Source: Coptodactyla brooksi
Lineage: Eukaryota > Arthropoda > Insecta > Coleoptera > Scarabaeidae
Direction: 5' to 3'
Length of the DNA: 24,658 bases
Assembly (NCBI GenBank): GCA_033557675.1
Contig: JAWQRM010000293.1
Location: forward strand, 1 to 24,658
A program made the translations under genes and the position numbers. Under the pieces are notes generated by a model. The model did no database searches. It saw nothing but the letters and a program-made list of their open reading frames with translations, and was not told the DNA's origin. The number at the start of each line of letters is the position of its first letter. Position 1 is the first letter of the stretch. Below are positions 1 through 10,055 of the stretch, piece after piece.

Positions 1-157
1 AAGTTTTATGAGCGTCGCAACGTACTACTGCCAGAAAGATGGCAAAAGGTGTTGGACCAAAATTGTAAATATGTAATTACATAAAATATTTATACTCTCT
101 AAGAAAAGTGCCTTTAATTTTCACAAAAAAAACGAAATTACTTCCCGAATAACCTAA
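1..157 (+). mobile_element. mariner family A, 3' end (transposase C-terminus plus TIR)
   Basis: The window opens inside a mariner-type transposon. Bases 1-84 read without interruption as the last 27 residues of a mariner transposase and a stop; the segment LLPERWQKVLDQN is the usual mariner C-terminal signature. About 70 bp later comes the terminal inverted repeat, which in reverse complement begins ttaggttattcgggaagtaa. It ends at the TA target dinucleotide at 158-159. The same terminal sequence and transposase tail occur inverted at 21300 onward, so the two are copies of one family. The catalytic part lies outside the window. No frame break is visible in the piece that remains, but the copy cannot be judged complete. 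Confidence 0.85.
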
Positions 158-1101
158 TACGTTTCGCTACTTTTCTACCGGTCGTCGTACGTCGATTTAC
201 TAACGGACAATAATGTGAATTAAAATGTCTTTAAATGTCAGAGAGTTAACCTTAATTTACTGTCAAAACTAAGAGCTAATGACAGCCCATCTACGCATGT
301 GAATAACAATGTCATTAGAAGATATTGATAGTTTATCAACAAACAAAACTTAGTTATAATCTATGATTGGGAATTCAAATGTCAGTAAGAGTCATTGACC
401 TTTTTTTTGCTGTCAAAACTGGCAGGTTATTGAAATCATTTGTCAAGTAATCAACGTAATTTGTAATAATTTGAGCCGCTACATACAAGATATATTCTAT
501 CAGATCCATATGTACTGTAGTGTAAAAAATCTTATTGTAATCAGTATATATAGTAACTAACTTATATTCCAAATGTATTTAGTTTTAATTCCATTGGGGT
601 ACGTAATGCCATCCCACACATATACACATACAGACAGACAGGAAAATTCCCATTTATATCAAATTTTTAAATTGGCGGTATATACTTTTCGTATGCCAGG
701 TTTTAAAAGTCATTATAAATGACTTTTTACTGATAATTAGCTTTTATGAACTATCAAACCAAAAAAACATTGATTTGAAAACATATATTGTTGAATTTTT
801 TATCATTGAAAAGAAAAAATCTAAAATAAAAATTATCCCCCTAAGAAAACTTCTGTAACCAGAATTACTGTAACAACAATTCCAAACAACTCTCCAACTC
901 TCAAAATTGAGCCAGGATCAAAGCAAGAGAAAGTCATGTGCGGTGCAACGTCACCTCGTTTTGTTTCAAGTTGAGATTTTGGGAAACAAAATCCTATAAA
1001 AACTTCCCCAAACAATATTTTTAAGACGCGCAAGTTGTCGTTTAAAACAATAATAAAACTAAAAGTTTTCAATAAAAGTGATTTTTTAAACGTACACGCC
1101 T
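158..1101. other. Non-coding AT-rich stretch with small repeats
   Basis: No convincing gene is seen. The stretch holds a diverged direct repeat (231-275 and 375-420, listed separately) and a perfect 10-bp hairpin at 705-727 (arms 705-714 and 718-727). A 94-codon open frame lies on the - strand at 833-1117; its C-terminal half is hydrophobic, but no family is recognised and no coding signature supports it. Confidence 0.6.
231..431. repeat. Diverged direct repeat with tgtca motifs
   Basis: Two blocks about 144 bp apart share the order aaatgtcag, then a short gap, then (tt)gacctt/aacctt, then a T-rich run, then ctgtcaaaact (blocks near 231-275 and 375-420). Extra tgtca/tgaca words lie between and after them. 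This could be a degraded tandem or terminal repeat of a MITE. The family is not recognised. Confidence 0.4.
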
Positions 1102-1287
1102 GAAGATAAAGTGACATTTTTCACGTGGTTTGTGGAATACCAACGAAGGTACACACAATTTGCAATTCAAGTGCGAAGAGAGTTGGGAGACATGCTCAAG
1201 TGCCCACTCGAATATCGGTTATGAAGTGGAGGAAAAAGGTGACGGAAACTGGAACAGCAGAGAGGAAGAAAGTCGTGAGAATAAAGT
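1102..1287 (+). pseudogene. Transposase N-terminal helix-turn-helix remnant
   Basis: Bases 1102-1188 read EDKVTFFTWFVEYQRRYTQF and continue to RRELG. After a frame change, 1204-1281 reads PTRISVMKWRKKVTETGTAE and continues. The layout (a helix with an EEKV..VLW..E pattern, an R(R/K)xFRRxxG helix, then PTR...W...F.ETG) is that of the N-terminal HTH domain of insect Tc1/mariner-like transposases (DUF4817-like). At least one frameshift near 1190-1205 shows it is dead. No catalytic domain follows. Assignment is by pattern recall only. Confidence 0.5.
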
Positions 1288-3990
1288 TTCTTCCTCCCTC
1301 TCAATTTTATCTTTTATTATATTAAGATTAAAAATTATTTTAAAACTTAAAAATTCTTAAAACTATCATTATCATTAAAAAACCTGAGCCTGTATATCAT
1401 GGTACACAAATTTTAAAATGGGCAAATATTTAGAGATTTCATCATTTCCATTCTCTAGGGGCACATTGTTGGTCAGGTTGTCGCAAGTCCTTTTCTTATT
1501 GTTTGTAAACACCGCTATAACAGGTTATGATTGCCTGTTTCTGCCTGTTAAGTAACAATTTGCTTGTATCAAGTCGTTCCTAGGTGGGAATTGAATTTCC
1601 TTGTTAGCTCTTTTTATGACACCAAATGCGTTCGTGGCCTATATAGAACGGTACGAGACAATTACGAACTAATTGCGAATTCAGGTAGAGCAATAACAGA
1701 GACAAAGTGGATAATTATACATAGCCCATAACCGCATTTGTTAAGCCTAAAGTTAGTCAAGCAAACTGCACAGTTGTTTCGTATTTCACACTCCCATATG
1801 GAATACGACAGTAATATTATCTATATGTATATAATATGCATATTGGGCTACTGACCATAACGATACGTCCTATTCACATGCTAAGCACAAGAATCCGATG
1901 TTTATCGTATTTGACCTTCAGAACATGATATCTAAGCACGCCTTAAAAATAAATACCTAAACAGACCTTAACTGCTTTGAACATGTGGGTTTACTTTTAA
2001 GAAAAAAAGTATAACCATGATGTAAAAATGTGCACGAAGACATAAATTTTGGACAAATTATAAATAAATATTAATTTTCATTTCCTGAGACAATCATCAC
2101 ATAGGAATATGACGTAAAAAAATATGTTACATGTATAGTATTTTCATTTGAAAGTAGGATTTAGCACTTAAATTTACTTCAATTAAATACGACTAATAAT
2201 TTATTATTAGTACTTTAATATCATGTATTTTAATTTTATTATCTTATTTATATTTCATTTCGAACTACTGGAAATAGAGGACATTTTATGGTTTACTCAT
2301 TTTTTGATTTTTGAATATAAATACCCATTTTAAATTGTTCGAAAAACCTAATGGACTTTAATCCAGCAATTTTGAAATATTTCATTCAAAACATTATAAA
2401 CATTCTCTAATCCATTATATTATTCAATTCGAACTGGATGTAAGTTGATAAATAATTTACCTAGCTTTTCATGATTGAACCATCAAACCCAGTCGCATTC
2501 CTTCTCCTTTTTTCTGACAATTTTTAATGATATTTGAACGTACGGAATATTTATTGACAGGCTATAACAGCTTAATTTATGACTCCGCTAAATCGATTGT
2601 ATTCGACACTTCTAAGAACAGTCATTGAGCACGGAGTGGCCTCAGTAATGTAAATTTCATTACTATATCTGTAGCCAATAAATCTAAAGGCCGTAAACCT
2701 CATTTCACTCGTAATGGAAAGCTTTATTGAAAGCCTTAAATGTATTAAGGCATTCCAACAGCAATAAAAAATTATTTCCGTTTAACAATTACGTGTTTAT
2801 CATAATGCACAACATTAATACCAATTATTAATACTAAGAAACAATGTCGAAATATCAAATAACAAACTGCAATTTTGAATTTTACTTCATATAAGCAACT
2901 AAAATTTAAGAAAAAAACTCAAGTAATGAAATAGGAACTGTATTCAACCGGTTTATCACAAATTACAAGCCATTTTTCTTTGACTATGTTGATATCAAAT
3001 AATCTCTTGCGGTTTATACGCACCACTGATTGCAAAGCTGCTTATTATATTTCGAACTAAATATTAATATTCACCTGAAATTTATCAAATGTACAAATGT
3101 AAACGTTAAAATAACAAAAAAAAAGATTTTTATCGAGTTTTATACCCGCCAAATAAAAAAGTTGCCCGAAAATAAATAGTAACTAGAACACAGTGAAAGA
3201 CAATCAGAGTATTAATATTAGCATTAAATACCTTTTGATGTGGATTTTTCAACTGTTTAATATAATGCATGAATGGCTTATAAATGTCTTCAAACAGCAC
3301 GTTGGATACATGTATGGAGTCATCATAAAGTAAGGGATATATTTCAACCTATGATATATTTTTAACAAGTCAAATTAATAACAAAAAATAAATGGAATCT
3401 AGTTGTTTAGATAATGAGATTTTAGTATCTCGACTATTAATAAAAGTGTGAAATGAATTTATCGTAATCAAGAGAATTGTTCTCAGAATAAAGCTCGCGT
3501 AAACGTAAATTGTAACAATTTGAACATGGATCTGCAAACAAGAATTGGTTTAGTGTAATGTTATTATGAATGCGGTAAAAATTACACTGCTGGATTACGA
3601 AGATTTCGTACGAAAATGGGTTGGGTCAGATATAAGTTAAAATATATCCCAACAATAGGAAAGACCACTGTCATTCCAGATTATTAGTTAATTTGTTGTT
3701 CGGTGCAAACAGTGTTTCTTCTTACCTGGTTCTCACCAATTTCTATAAATTGTGTAAACAGTTCATTAATTAAAATTCCTGTATTTTACTACACATGTAC
3801 ATTGCAGAATATCACGTATGAGAATGAGAGAATGAGTCACTAGCTGATTCATCATCAATCAATAACTCTCACCCCTGTATAAAAATTGTGTTTTTGAGGA
3901 TAAAGGTATTTGTATAGGTTATCGTATTACGAATAAAAATTTATAATGTTTTATGCTTAATTTCTAATAGATTCATAGCCAGGTACTATA
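1288..3990. other. Long non-coding stretch
   Basis: About 2.7 kb of AT-rich sequence without a recognisable gene. Two things stand out. A TATA-like ctatatagaac at about 1639-1649 is followed some 40 bp later by a potential splice donor (cag|gtagag). A perfect 9-bp palindrome lies at 2192-2211. It could be an intron of the + strand gene that ends at 13487, or intergenic DNA. Confidence 0.5.
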
Positions 3991-4047
3991 AATCAAAAAG
4001 GGTATTGTGGTAATAATACTCTTCTGGCTGTGCTGGTTTATATCTAG

Positions 4048-4089
4048 GCTTGATTAGTTTCGATTAACTAAATAATCATCTTCAGAAGC
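4048..4089 (-). ncRNA. Hammerhead-like ribozyme motif, left arm
   Basis: Read on the - strand: stem I 5' strand gctt (4086-4089), core box CTGAAGA (4079-4085, fits CUGANGA), one extra T, stem II gatta/taatc with a six-base loop, then GAAAC (4057-4061), a very short stem III, an ATC triplet in place of GTC, and stem I 3' strand aagc (4048-4051), which pairs exactly with gctt. Stem III has a C-A mismatch that one G-to-A change explains; the partner arm keeps GTC. The extra base between the box and stem II departs from the textbook fold. Type I topology; activity unproven. Confidence 0.6.
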
Positions 4090-4140
4090 ATTTGCAAGTT
4101 TATAAAAAACTTTTGTTGGAAATTTCACTCACATAAACTT

Positions 4141-4177
4141 GCTTTTGAGGATGATAGTTAATCGAAACTAGTCAAGC
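4141..4177 (+). ncRNA. Hammerhead-like ribozyme motif, right arm
   Basis: Partner of the left-arm copy. Stem I gctt (4141-4144) pairs with aagc (4174-4177). The box reads TTGAGGA (first C changed to T). Stem II is shortened to gat/atc. GAAAC (4164-4168) is followed by tagtc, giving a two-pair stem III (AC/GT) and a GTC cleavage triplet. The core C-to-T change would be expected to disable cleavage. Confidence 0.55.
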
Positions 4178-4231
4178 CTAAATATAAACCAACACAACCA
4201 AAAGAGTATTATTACAATATCATTTTTGATT

Positions 4232-5062
4232 AATTGCTAATATCGGGCATTTCTTTAATTTTATATCTGGAACAAATAACTTAAGTTTTTATAGTATAGC
4301 ATTCCGGTTTGCAACGTTTAAAGACTTGAATTACAATAAAACTCTCAATAATTACTCAGATTATTGTTTTCTTAGACTTACGACTGGGCTATAGTTTTGT
4401 TTACGTTTTGTATCAAAAAGATAACATTTGTAATCAATTCTTGGCAACCTGTTCAACAACGCTTTGGACCACCTGCATTTGAAATAAAAATAAACTATTT
4501 GTCTTGTATTTACAAATTGTAAGTGTAAATTTGCTACCTACATAACTGTGTAATATCGTTATAATTTTGTTGATGTTGCCGACAATTCAAAAAGTCACAA
4601 AAATTCAACATTATTGTTTAATTTCATTATTACTGTAACGTATTGATAAACAATTTAAAATCTTTGTACCGGATGGGTAAATTTAATTGTTATTACTATC
4701 ATAGATGTGGGAAAATGTATCACAGTCTCGATGCCGTATTTTTCCAGACAAATTTCTTCTGGCTATTTCCTTTTCGTAACTTCATCGATCTGCATTAGTC
4801 TATTTCAAAATTCTTGGTATAAACTCTCATATAAACAATCTTTCTTGATTTTACATTTTAGAATGACATTTAAGTTGATTTGTTTTGCTTTCAAAATTTT
4901 CTGCAAATACCCAGATCGTCAAATTTTCGCATAATATATGCATTGCTGAATATCGCGTGTGTATTGATAAATATAGTTAGGCTATACATAACAAATAATC
5001 TTAGGCATCTAAATATTTCATTAGTATTGCTTTGAAGTGCCTTATAATTCTTCAACTATATC
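4232..5062. other. Non-coding stretch, nothing recognised
   Basis: AT-rich, with no convincing open frame, transposon end or structured RNA. A 75-codon open frame at 4707-4934 has no recognisable domain. Confidence 0.5.
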
Positions 5063-6215
5063 CAGTACAGCCTCCATTATCCGCGGAATTGGGTGGCAAG
5101 GGCACCGCGGATAACAAAAACACGAAAAAAATATTCCAATATAAAAACTATGTTTCATTGTACAAAAAACATAATAGAAATTTTAAAATACATACATTGC
5201 ATACAGTACAGCAGAAACCTTTATTCTACGTCTAAATCACTAAAATATAGCACTGAAAACTAAAAACAATGCCATACATACTGTACAAAAAGTGTTGAGT
5301 TATACATTTTTAAATAATCAGTTACTCGTTTTTTCTTCTTGCTTTGGAAACACCTGTTCTTTATTCCAAATTGTACTTTCCTTGACATAAGTTTTTCTGC
5401 CAGATGTGCATTGTCGTCTTGTTCCTCTAAATATTGAAGCAATTCATCTACGTGCTGCAAAGCAGCTTCGTGTGTCATCCTCGCAGGTGCCTCGTCTTCT
5501 TCACTTTCATTTTGTTCTTCTTCGTTCTCGTTCACTCCCATTGCTTTGTTCGTTATCTCTATGTCAGTCAGTCGTTCAAACAGCCACTTTTCTGTGTTCT
5601 GTCACTAGGCTAATAAGTGTAGTGGTTGGCATGACTTCATTCTCTTCTTCACAAATGTTGTGGTTGACATTTGTTTTGATACTCGGAAAAACTTTTCTCC
5701 ATAATTTAACAAGCCTTTGAGGGTTTGATATAATCCCGTGCAGGCGCAATATCATAAATGCTATCCAAACTTGTATAATTCCGCCAAAATTCTTTGAGAT
5801 CGCAGCCTTCCTCGATTTTTGACAGTAACAACTTTGTCCTGTATGTTTTTTTCATGGTTGCAATGACTCCCTGGTTCATAGGTTGCATGAGCGCAGTAAC
5901 CACACTTGTAGCTGGGCGTGAAAGTACATTGTCAATTAACAAAACAGCCTTATTTGCCAAATTTTTTGAGTCAAGGTGTTTACATAGGTACTTGAGGTAC
6001 AGAAATCTCTTCAAACCATTCTTGAAAAATCTGCCGGTTCATTCATCTTTATTTTGGCTGAAATAATCAACTGGTAAATTTTGTGCTCTTGTCCCCTTAA
6101 AAGACCTCAGTTTCTTGGATTTGCCAATTATAAGAAGCCTAAGTTTGTGACTACCCACAGTGTTGCTGCATGGCAAGATCCATTCTTTCCTTACTACTTT
6201 TTCCTTGCCACTTTA
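5063..6215 (-). pseudogene. Tigger/pogo-type DDE transposase remnant
   Basis: A pogo/Tigger terminal sequence starts at 5063 (cagtacagcctccattatcc, then ccgcggataac to about 5115). Transposase pieces follow on the - strand in shifting frames. From about 6175 downward: HKLRLLIIGKSKKLRSFKG, the classic block after the first catalytic Asp. Next, 6014-5706: KAVLLIDN (second Asp), then MQPMNQGVIATMK (normally IQPMDQGVI). Then MPTTTLISLV in frame fragments near 5600. Last, an acidic tail at 5541-5260 containing DELLQYLEEQ and ending KKKKRVTDYLKM. This matches the family C-terminal layout. Frameshifts and stops separate the blocks, and no right-hand TIR was seen, so it is 5' truncated and dead. Confidence 0.8.
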
Positions 6216-7538
6216 GTTGTAAATTTTTTTAGTGCAAATCTCTACAATGAGTAGTTTCTGAGATACAGTATCTTGCACGCTTATTTGACCACCCTCTACG
6301 TACTCTCATGTTTTTTAGTAGATCTGTATTTTACTTCATCATCACTATTGTTTAGGGCTGGTAAATCGACACCAGCACTATGGTTTTTTAATTCTGTTTT
6401 ATTTTCATGCGGAAAAGTTGTCTTGAAATAGTCATACATGTTAAACACCCTTCGACTGGGAATTAAATTCCTTTCTTTTACTTCTTGCCTCCATTGATTT
6501 CTTGTGCTATTACACTGAAATTACACAGGATTCAATTTGGTGTTAAATGCAGTTGATTCTAAGAAGGTGACATCACGGTCCTCTAGAAATTCTGACTCAA
6601 CAAGTTCCAGCTCTATGAATAGTGTAAAAAGTATGAACACAGTCATTGATAAAGATGGAAGTCCTGTCAAAGAAGTTTTGAAGAAACTGGATATAAAAAT
6701 GCATTGATATAATGAAAAGTACCTGGGAAAATGTTTGTGAAAAATTATGAAGGGAGAAGGGAATACATTCTGTCCTCAGTTTTGAAGACCAACAATAGAT
6801 AGAAGACCAACAACAGTTGAAAGATAATAAGTCTAAGTCTGACATTAGACTATTATTAAAATTGATTCTACACTCTCAAGAAGAATGGACAGAAAAAATA
6901 CATTTTACCAGCCTCGAACTTGGTAACTGTCTAATTTAGAGACCCAGAAAGTATAAGTAACATAACCAATTTATTGGTTGCATTCTGACAAGGATTTTTC
7001 AATCTCAAATTATACCATCCCCAAATGGAAAAATATGTTAACTGTTTAAAATTGAAAAGGATAAAATTTATAAAAAAAAGTCAGAATTGTCTTTGGGTTA
7101 TATAACCAATGCTCCTTTACCATAAAATCACCCACCAGATTTTAAGACTTATAAAAGAAGAGTGAGCTTGTTGAACCTGAGCATGGCATTAGACATTCCA
7201 CTTTACTCCAATCTTAATCTGATTTTTAAGAAATATTGTCCTCATTTTTTAAATGCATTGTATCTCGTCTTAGTCGGGAATACGAATAAGATGCTTGCCA
7301 AAATAGTTTCATTGTTAAATCCATTGTATATTCAGATTGGTGTCGAGCTGCTAGCTCCATAAGAGTATAATGGGTGGAAAAGCGACATATCACGCAAGCA
7401 GATGCGAGATGTTAATGTTAGGTGGCAACACATATAAGTTCCCACCTACATTCCAATTCACAATGTGTTAATAAATGTGCTCTGACATTGTTATGTGACT
7501 TGTGCGTGTGATATTGAAAGAAACGTGTTTGATTTACG
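6216..7538. other. Unassigned stretch between two transposon remnants
   Basis: The - strand of 6290-6490 has an open run containing RRVFNMYDYFKTTFPHENK and a following acidic stretch. It may be the N-terminal part of the neighbouring Tigger copy or an insertion, but no family is recognised. Bases 6600-7535 hold a 66-codon open frame (7162-7362) without features, and an AT-rich tract with aataaa at about 7468. Confidence 0.4.
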
Positions 7539-7859
7539 ATGCCACATAAGTAATACAAAATACTGAATGCTCTGGCGGGTATTTTAACAGAACATGTTGA
7601 AATTTTGGATATGCTACAAAACTAAATTGTACCCGCAATCCTACAATTACCAGACAATAGATTTGAAAATATATGCTTACAGCAGGATGATAGGCCTGCC
7701 CACTGCTGTTATTGTGCAAACTTATCTGAACAATACTTAGCCAAATTGTTCAGTAACTCAGAGAGGCAATATTCTTCGGCTACCTAGCTCTATTTACCAG
7801 TAAAAAATGCATGTCACAAAACATTTGCCCTGAAAGAATGCAAAATTGCACGCAGGTAA
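7539..7859 (+). pseudogene. DDE transposase fragment (insect Tc1/mariner-like)
   Basis: One frame from 7539 to 7859 reads as about 107 codons broken by three internal stops (7551, near 7620 and near 7785). It contains ILTEHVEILDMLQN, then ENICLQQDDRPAHCC, then LSEQYLAK, and ends in CHKTFALKECKIARR. The QQD-x-x-PAH block, with Asp at 7686-7688, corresponds to the WFQQDGAPAH second catalytic Asp motif of a transposase family common in insects. The stops show it is dead. It may belong with the HTH remnant at 1102-1287, but that link is inference. Confidence 0.55.
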
Positions 7860-8181
7860 TTACTCCCTAAATTTAATCTATTTTGGTATGTTTCATTCCT
7901 TTTTTTAATACCTTTCTTATTTATACAATACTTTATGTACCTATCAAAGTACAATTTGCCTGACCTTCGATACAATAACATAATATTTATGTTGGCTAAT
8001 AAATAAACAACAAATCATGTTATTTAATTTGCACTGACGGAAAACTGACTGAAGGACAAATATCCTCACTTAACTAGACATATCATCGGTATTTCGCTCG
8101 TTCTCGAGCTATGAATTGATTCACTTTTTCACTAATGTTACGTAATCTATAATTCTTTGAAATTGTATGAGACGCATAGAG
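7860..8181. other. Non-coding stretch, nothing recognised
   Basis: AT-rich sequence without an open frame of note or a repeat signature. Confidence 0.5.
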
Positions 8182-8202
8182 CAGGGATTCTCAAGCTTTT
8201 TT
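8182..8202 (+). mobile_element. hAT (Charlie-like) terminal inverted repeat
   Basis: The sequence cagggattctcaagcttttt matches the well-known hAT/Charlie end pattern CAGNGNTTCTCAANCTTTTT. A hAT transposase remnant of the ZBED/SCAND3 type lies inverted at 10056-10415, so this is likely the 3' end of that element. The opposite TIR was not found. The 8 bp before it (gcatagag) would be the target duplication, but no second copy was located. Confidence 0.5.
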
Positions 8203-8413
8203 CTCATGTACCAGTCATATATATTACAGATCAGTCATATCATCAGCATACCTTTGACCTATGAAAAATGTTAGGATAGAGATGGTCTATTTTTGGGAAT
8301 GGTAAAACAGTAAACAATTATTAACAACTGTTTTTAGAAGTATCTGTTTATTTAGTTATAAAAGAAATGTTAACAATATTCTTAAAGTCAAAACCTCTAC
8401 AAATTGTACTTAA

Positions 8414-8641
8414 CCCTTCACCACTGACCTCTAAGCACTGCACCGTCCCATGCAAATTCACAACCGGACGGCCTATGTGCCAAGGAAAAACCAAGTATAA
8501 AAACTTCTCGACATTTTAGTTTCTTACTTATAGTGAATCAATAAAATAATTTTGGAAAATTATTTCTAATACAGAAGTAAATCCAAAGAAATATCCGTCT
8601 GTGCATTAGCTAGCCTTTTAAATACCCTTATCAGTGAAGGG
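8414..8641. mobile_element. piggyBac-like MITE (228 bp)
   Basis: The left end is ttaa|cccttcaccactg (8410-8426) and the right end is cagtgaaggg|ttag (8632-8645). The ends are inverted (ccctt..cactg) and begin CCC, as in piggyBac ends. The left flank is the TTAA target and the right flank is TTAG, one change from TTAA. No coding capacity inside. It sits inside the presumed hAT element, so it inserted later. Confidence 0.5.
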
Positions 8642-8846
8642 TTAGTTGTAGTCACCAATTTGGGTCAAGGTTCAGCTTGATAGGAAATTTATTTTTTACT
8701 GTCATAACAGAAAACCCACTTTCGCAAAGATATGGGGTTGTAAACTAAATTAAAATCAACAATGCTTTTCTGAAGTTGGAAACCTTTGGCTTTGTAACAA
8801 AGTAAAAGCGAAGTCACTACTATGCCAAAATAACAAAAAAACGGAT

Positions 8847-8889
8847 GCTCGATGCACGTTTCGTTAACCAAGTTAGCTTCATCAGGAGC
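8847..8889 (-). ncRNA. Hammerhead-like ribozyme motif (single copy)
   Basis: On the - strand: stem I gctc (8886-8889), box CTGATGA (8879-8885, intact), one extra A, stem II gctaac/gttaac around ttg with one C-A mismatch, GAAAC (8858-8862), then gtgcatc and stem I 3' strand gagc (8847-8850), which pairs with gctc. Stem III has a C-A mismatch that would be repaired by reading the triplet as GTC instead of ATC, consistent with CpG decay. Core bases are intact. Likely from a Penelope-like element terminal repeat or a retrozyme; the flanks have no recognised protein. Confidence 0.55.
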
Positions 8890-8942
8890 GATGAAAGACT
8901 AACTACTAACTGGCATAAGATACTATATATACTAAAGAGGCG

Positions 8943-8998
8943 ACGCTTAATTGTTTCTTAATTGGTTTTCTGGAACCAATAGGAGACCAATTAAGCGT
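8943..8998. repeat. Nested hairpin next to the hammerhead motif
   Basis: The outer arms are 11 bp and perfect (acgcttaattg at 8943-8953 with caattaagcgt at 8988-8998). An inner 7-bp stem (attggtt/aaccaat, 8961-8967 and 8974-8980) sits within. An alternative 9-bp pairing (8958-8966 with 8986-8994) is also possible. GC-richer hairpins (ccgc/gcgg near 9040, gggg/cccc near 9050-9067) follow. On the - strand this structured block lies upstream of the motif at 8847-8889. Confidence 0.55.
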
Positions 8999-9167
8999 TT
9001 CCTTATCTTCTCCCCACTACCCGTTAACATAATACCTCCGCGTAAAGCGGGGTGTTTCTGTCCCCGTCACATCTAGTCTAAGGATACAGAGTCCCTATTC
9101 TTTACAACTGCCAACCCGTCCAGCGTTTCCTATAAATCTATTAAATTCTGTTGAAATCGTTTATTTG

Positions 9168-9455
9168 TATAGCAACGTTTGAACTCAATGTTGCAAACTC
9201 TTATCGCTACACAACTGAGAGATTCGATTGTCAACTGGGAGGATATTACTTTCCCTATTAACTTTTTAATTTTATTACCCCGACCTAGAGAGGTAGTTCT
9301 GCAACTAAATTTTAATATTTAGTTTCTTAGTTTAAAATAACTGATGGTTAACATATTAAAATGTATTTAAGATTCTGCAAAGTTGAAAGAAACACTCCAC
9401 CTTCTCAACTTCAATGTTAGATAAAGTAAACTTTAACTTTACAAAATGTAAAAGC
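9168..9455 (+). repeat. Left arm of long inverted repeat around hAT remnant
   Basis: This ~285 bp arm is the reverse complement of 10741-11023, with roughly one difference in seven bases. Shared blocks include tatagcaac-tttgaactc, acaactgagagattcgattg, cttagtttaaaataactgat and tttacaaaatgtaaa. The arms enclose a ~1.3 kb centre with hAT transposase debris. Confidence 0.8.
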
Positions 9456-10055
9456 ATTTCATTTTAGGCAATTCTCATTTTAGAAATTCATATTCAGTAA
9501 GTAAGATTGAAACAAGGTTGTCAAGTAGCGACAGCAGACGTAATATGGTCTTGGTCTTTAAATTTTATTCACTCTGGTGATAGAAAAGATTGTTTAATGC
9601 ATGATATCACCGTACTGTAATTAAGTGTTTGTCGAATTTTGGAAATTATCATCTGTCATTGATATTCCGAGTTTTCATAAAAGCAATTATTTCAGTGTTT
9701 CTAGGGTAAACTGGTAGGGATTGTTCTTCAAACCGTTTAATCCACAATGATTTTGAATAGTTTCTGCGTACTGCCCCAGAAAATATTTTCATATTTACCT
9801 TATGACTAGGATAAACAGCTCATCTGCATATCCAATCTTTTCATGAGCTTTCATAACAGTGATGATAAATTTGTCTTGTCACCATTGCCATTGCAAACTT
9901 ATCACGAATTTTGCTGGGTTAAATGAAGTGTCTAGCATCTGTAGCAAAGCTGAAAGTGTCTGCTAAACACTAGCACTGAATGCTCTAAAATGTTCTTCTG
10001 TTTCAGAATCGTTCAGCTATCAAGTTCTTGTCCTATCAAGTTATTTAACTGATAG

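Larger units (their letters stand above)
3991..4231. mobile_element. Palindromic element with hammerhead-like motifs in both arms
   Basis: The left arm (3991 to about 4100) and the right arm (about 4135-4231) are reverse complements with only scattered differences. Shared blocks include aatcaaaaa at the outer ends, taataatactctt, ggtttatat and ggcttga. The short middle (about 4095-4135) is not shared. Each arm carries a hammerhead-like sequence whose 5' side faces the centre, so the two would be transcribed outward. No coding capacity. Such motifs are known from Penelope-like retroelement terminal repeats and retrozymes; this may be a head-to-head dimer of a truncated unit. Target-site duplication is not clear. 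Confidence 0.65.

Noticed and set aside
833..1117. 94-codon - strand open frame with a hydrophobic C-terminus
   Set aside because: No family match, no clear start context or splice sites, AT-driven composition, and its 5' end overlaps the transposase remnant on the other strand. Treated as chance.
5406..6066. Two + strand open frames of about 100 codons
   Set aside because: They are antisense to the Tigger transposase remnant on the - strand.
6597..6845. 82-codon - strand open frame
   Set aside because: Composition and residue order look random, no motif seen, and no link to the neighbouring Tigger frames.
7340..7548. Possible solo LTR (tgtcgag ... ccaca with an aataaa)
   Set aside because: No 5-bp target duplication, no matching second copy, and no primer-binding site or polypurine tract.
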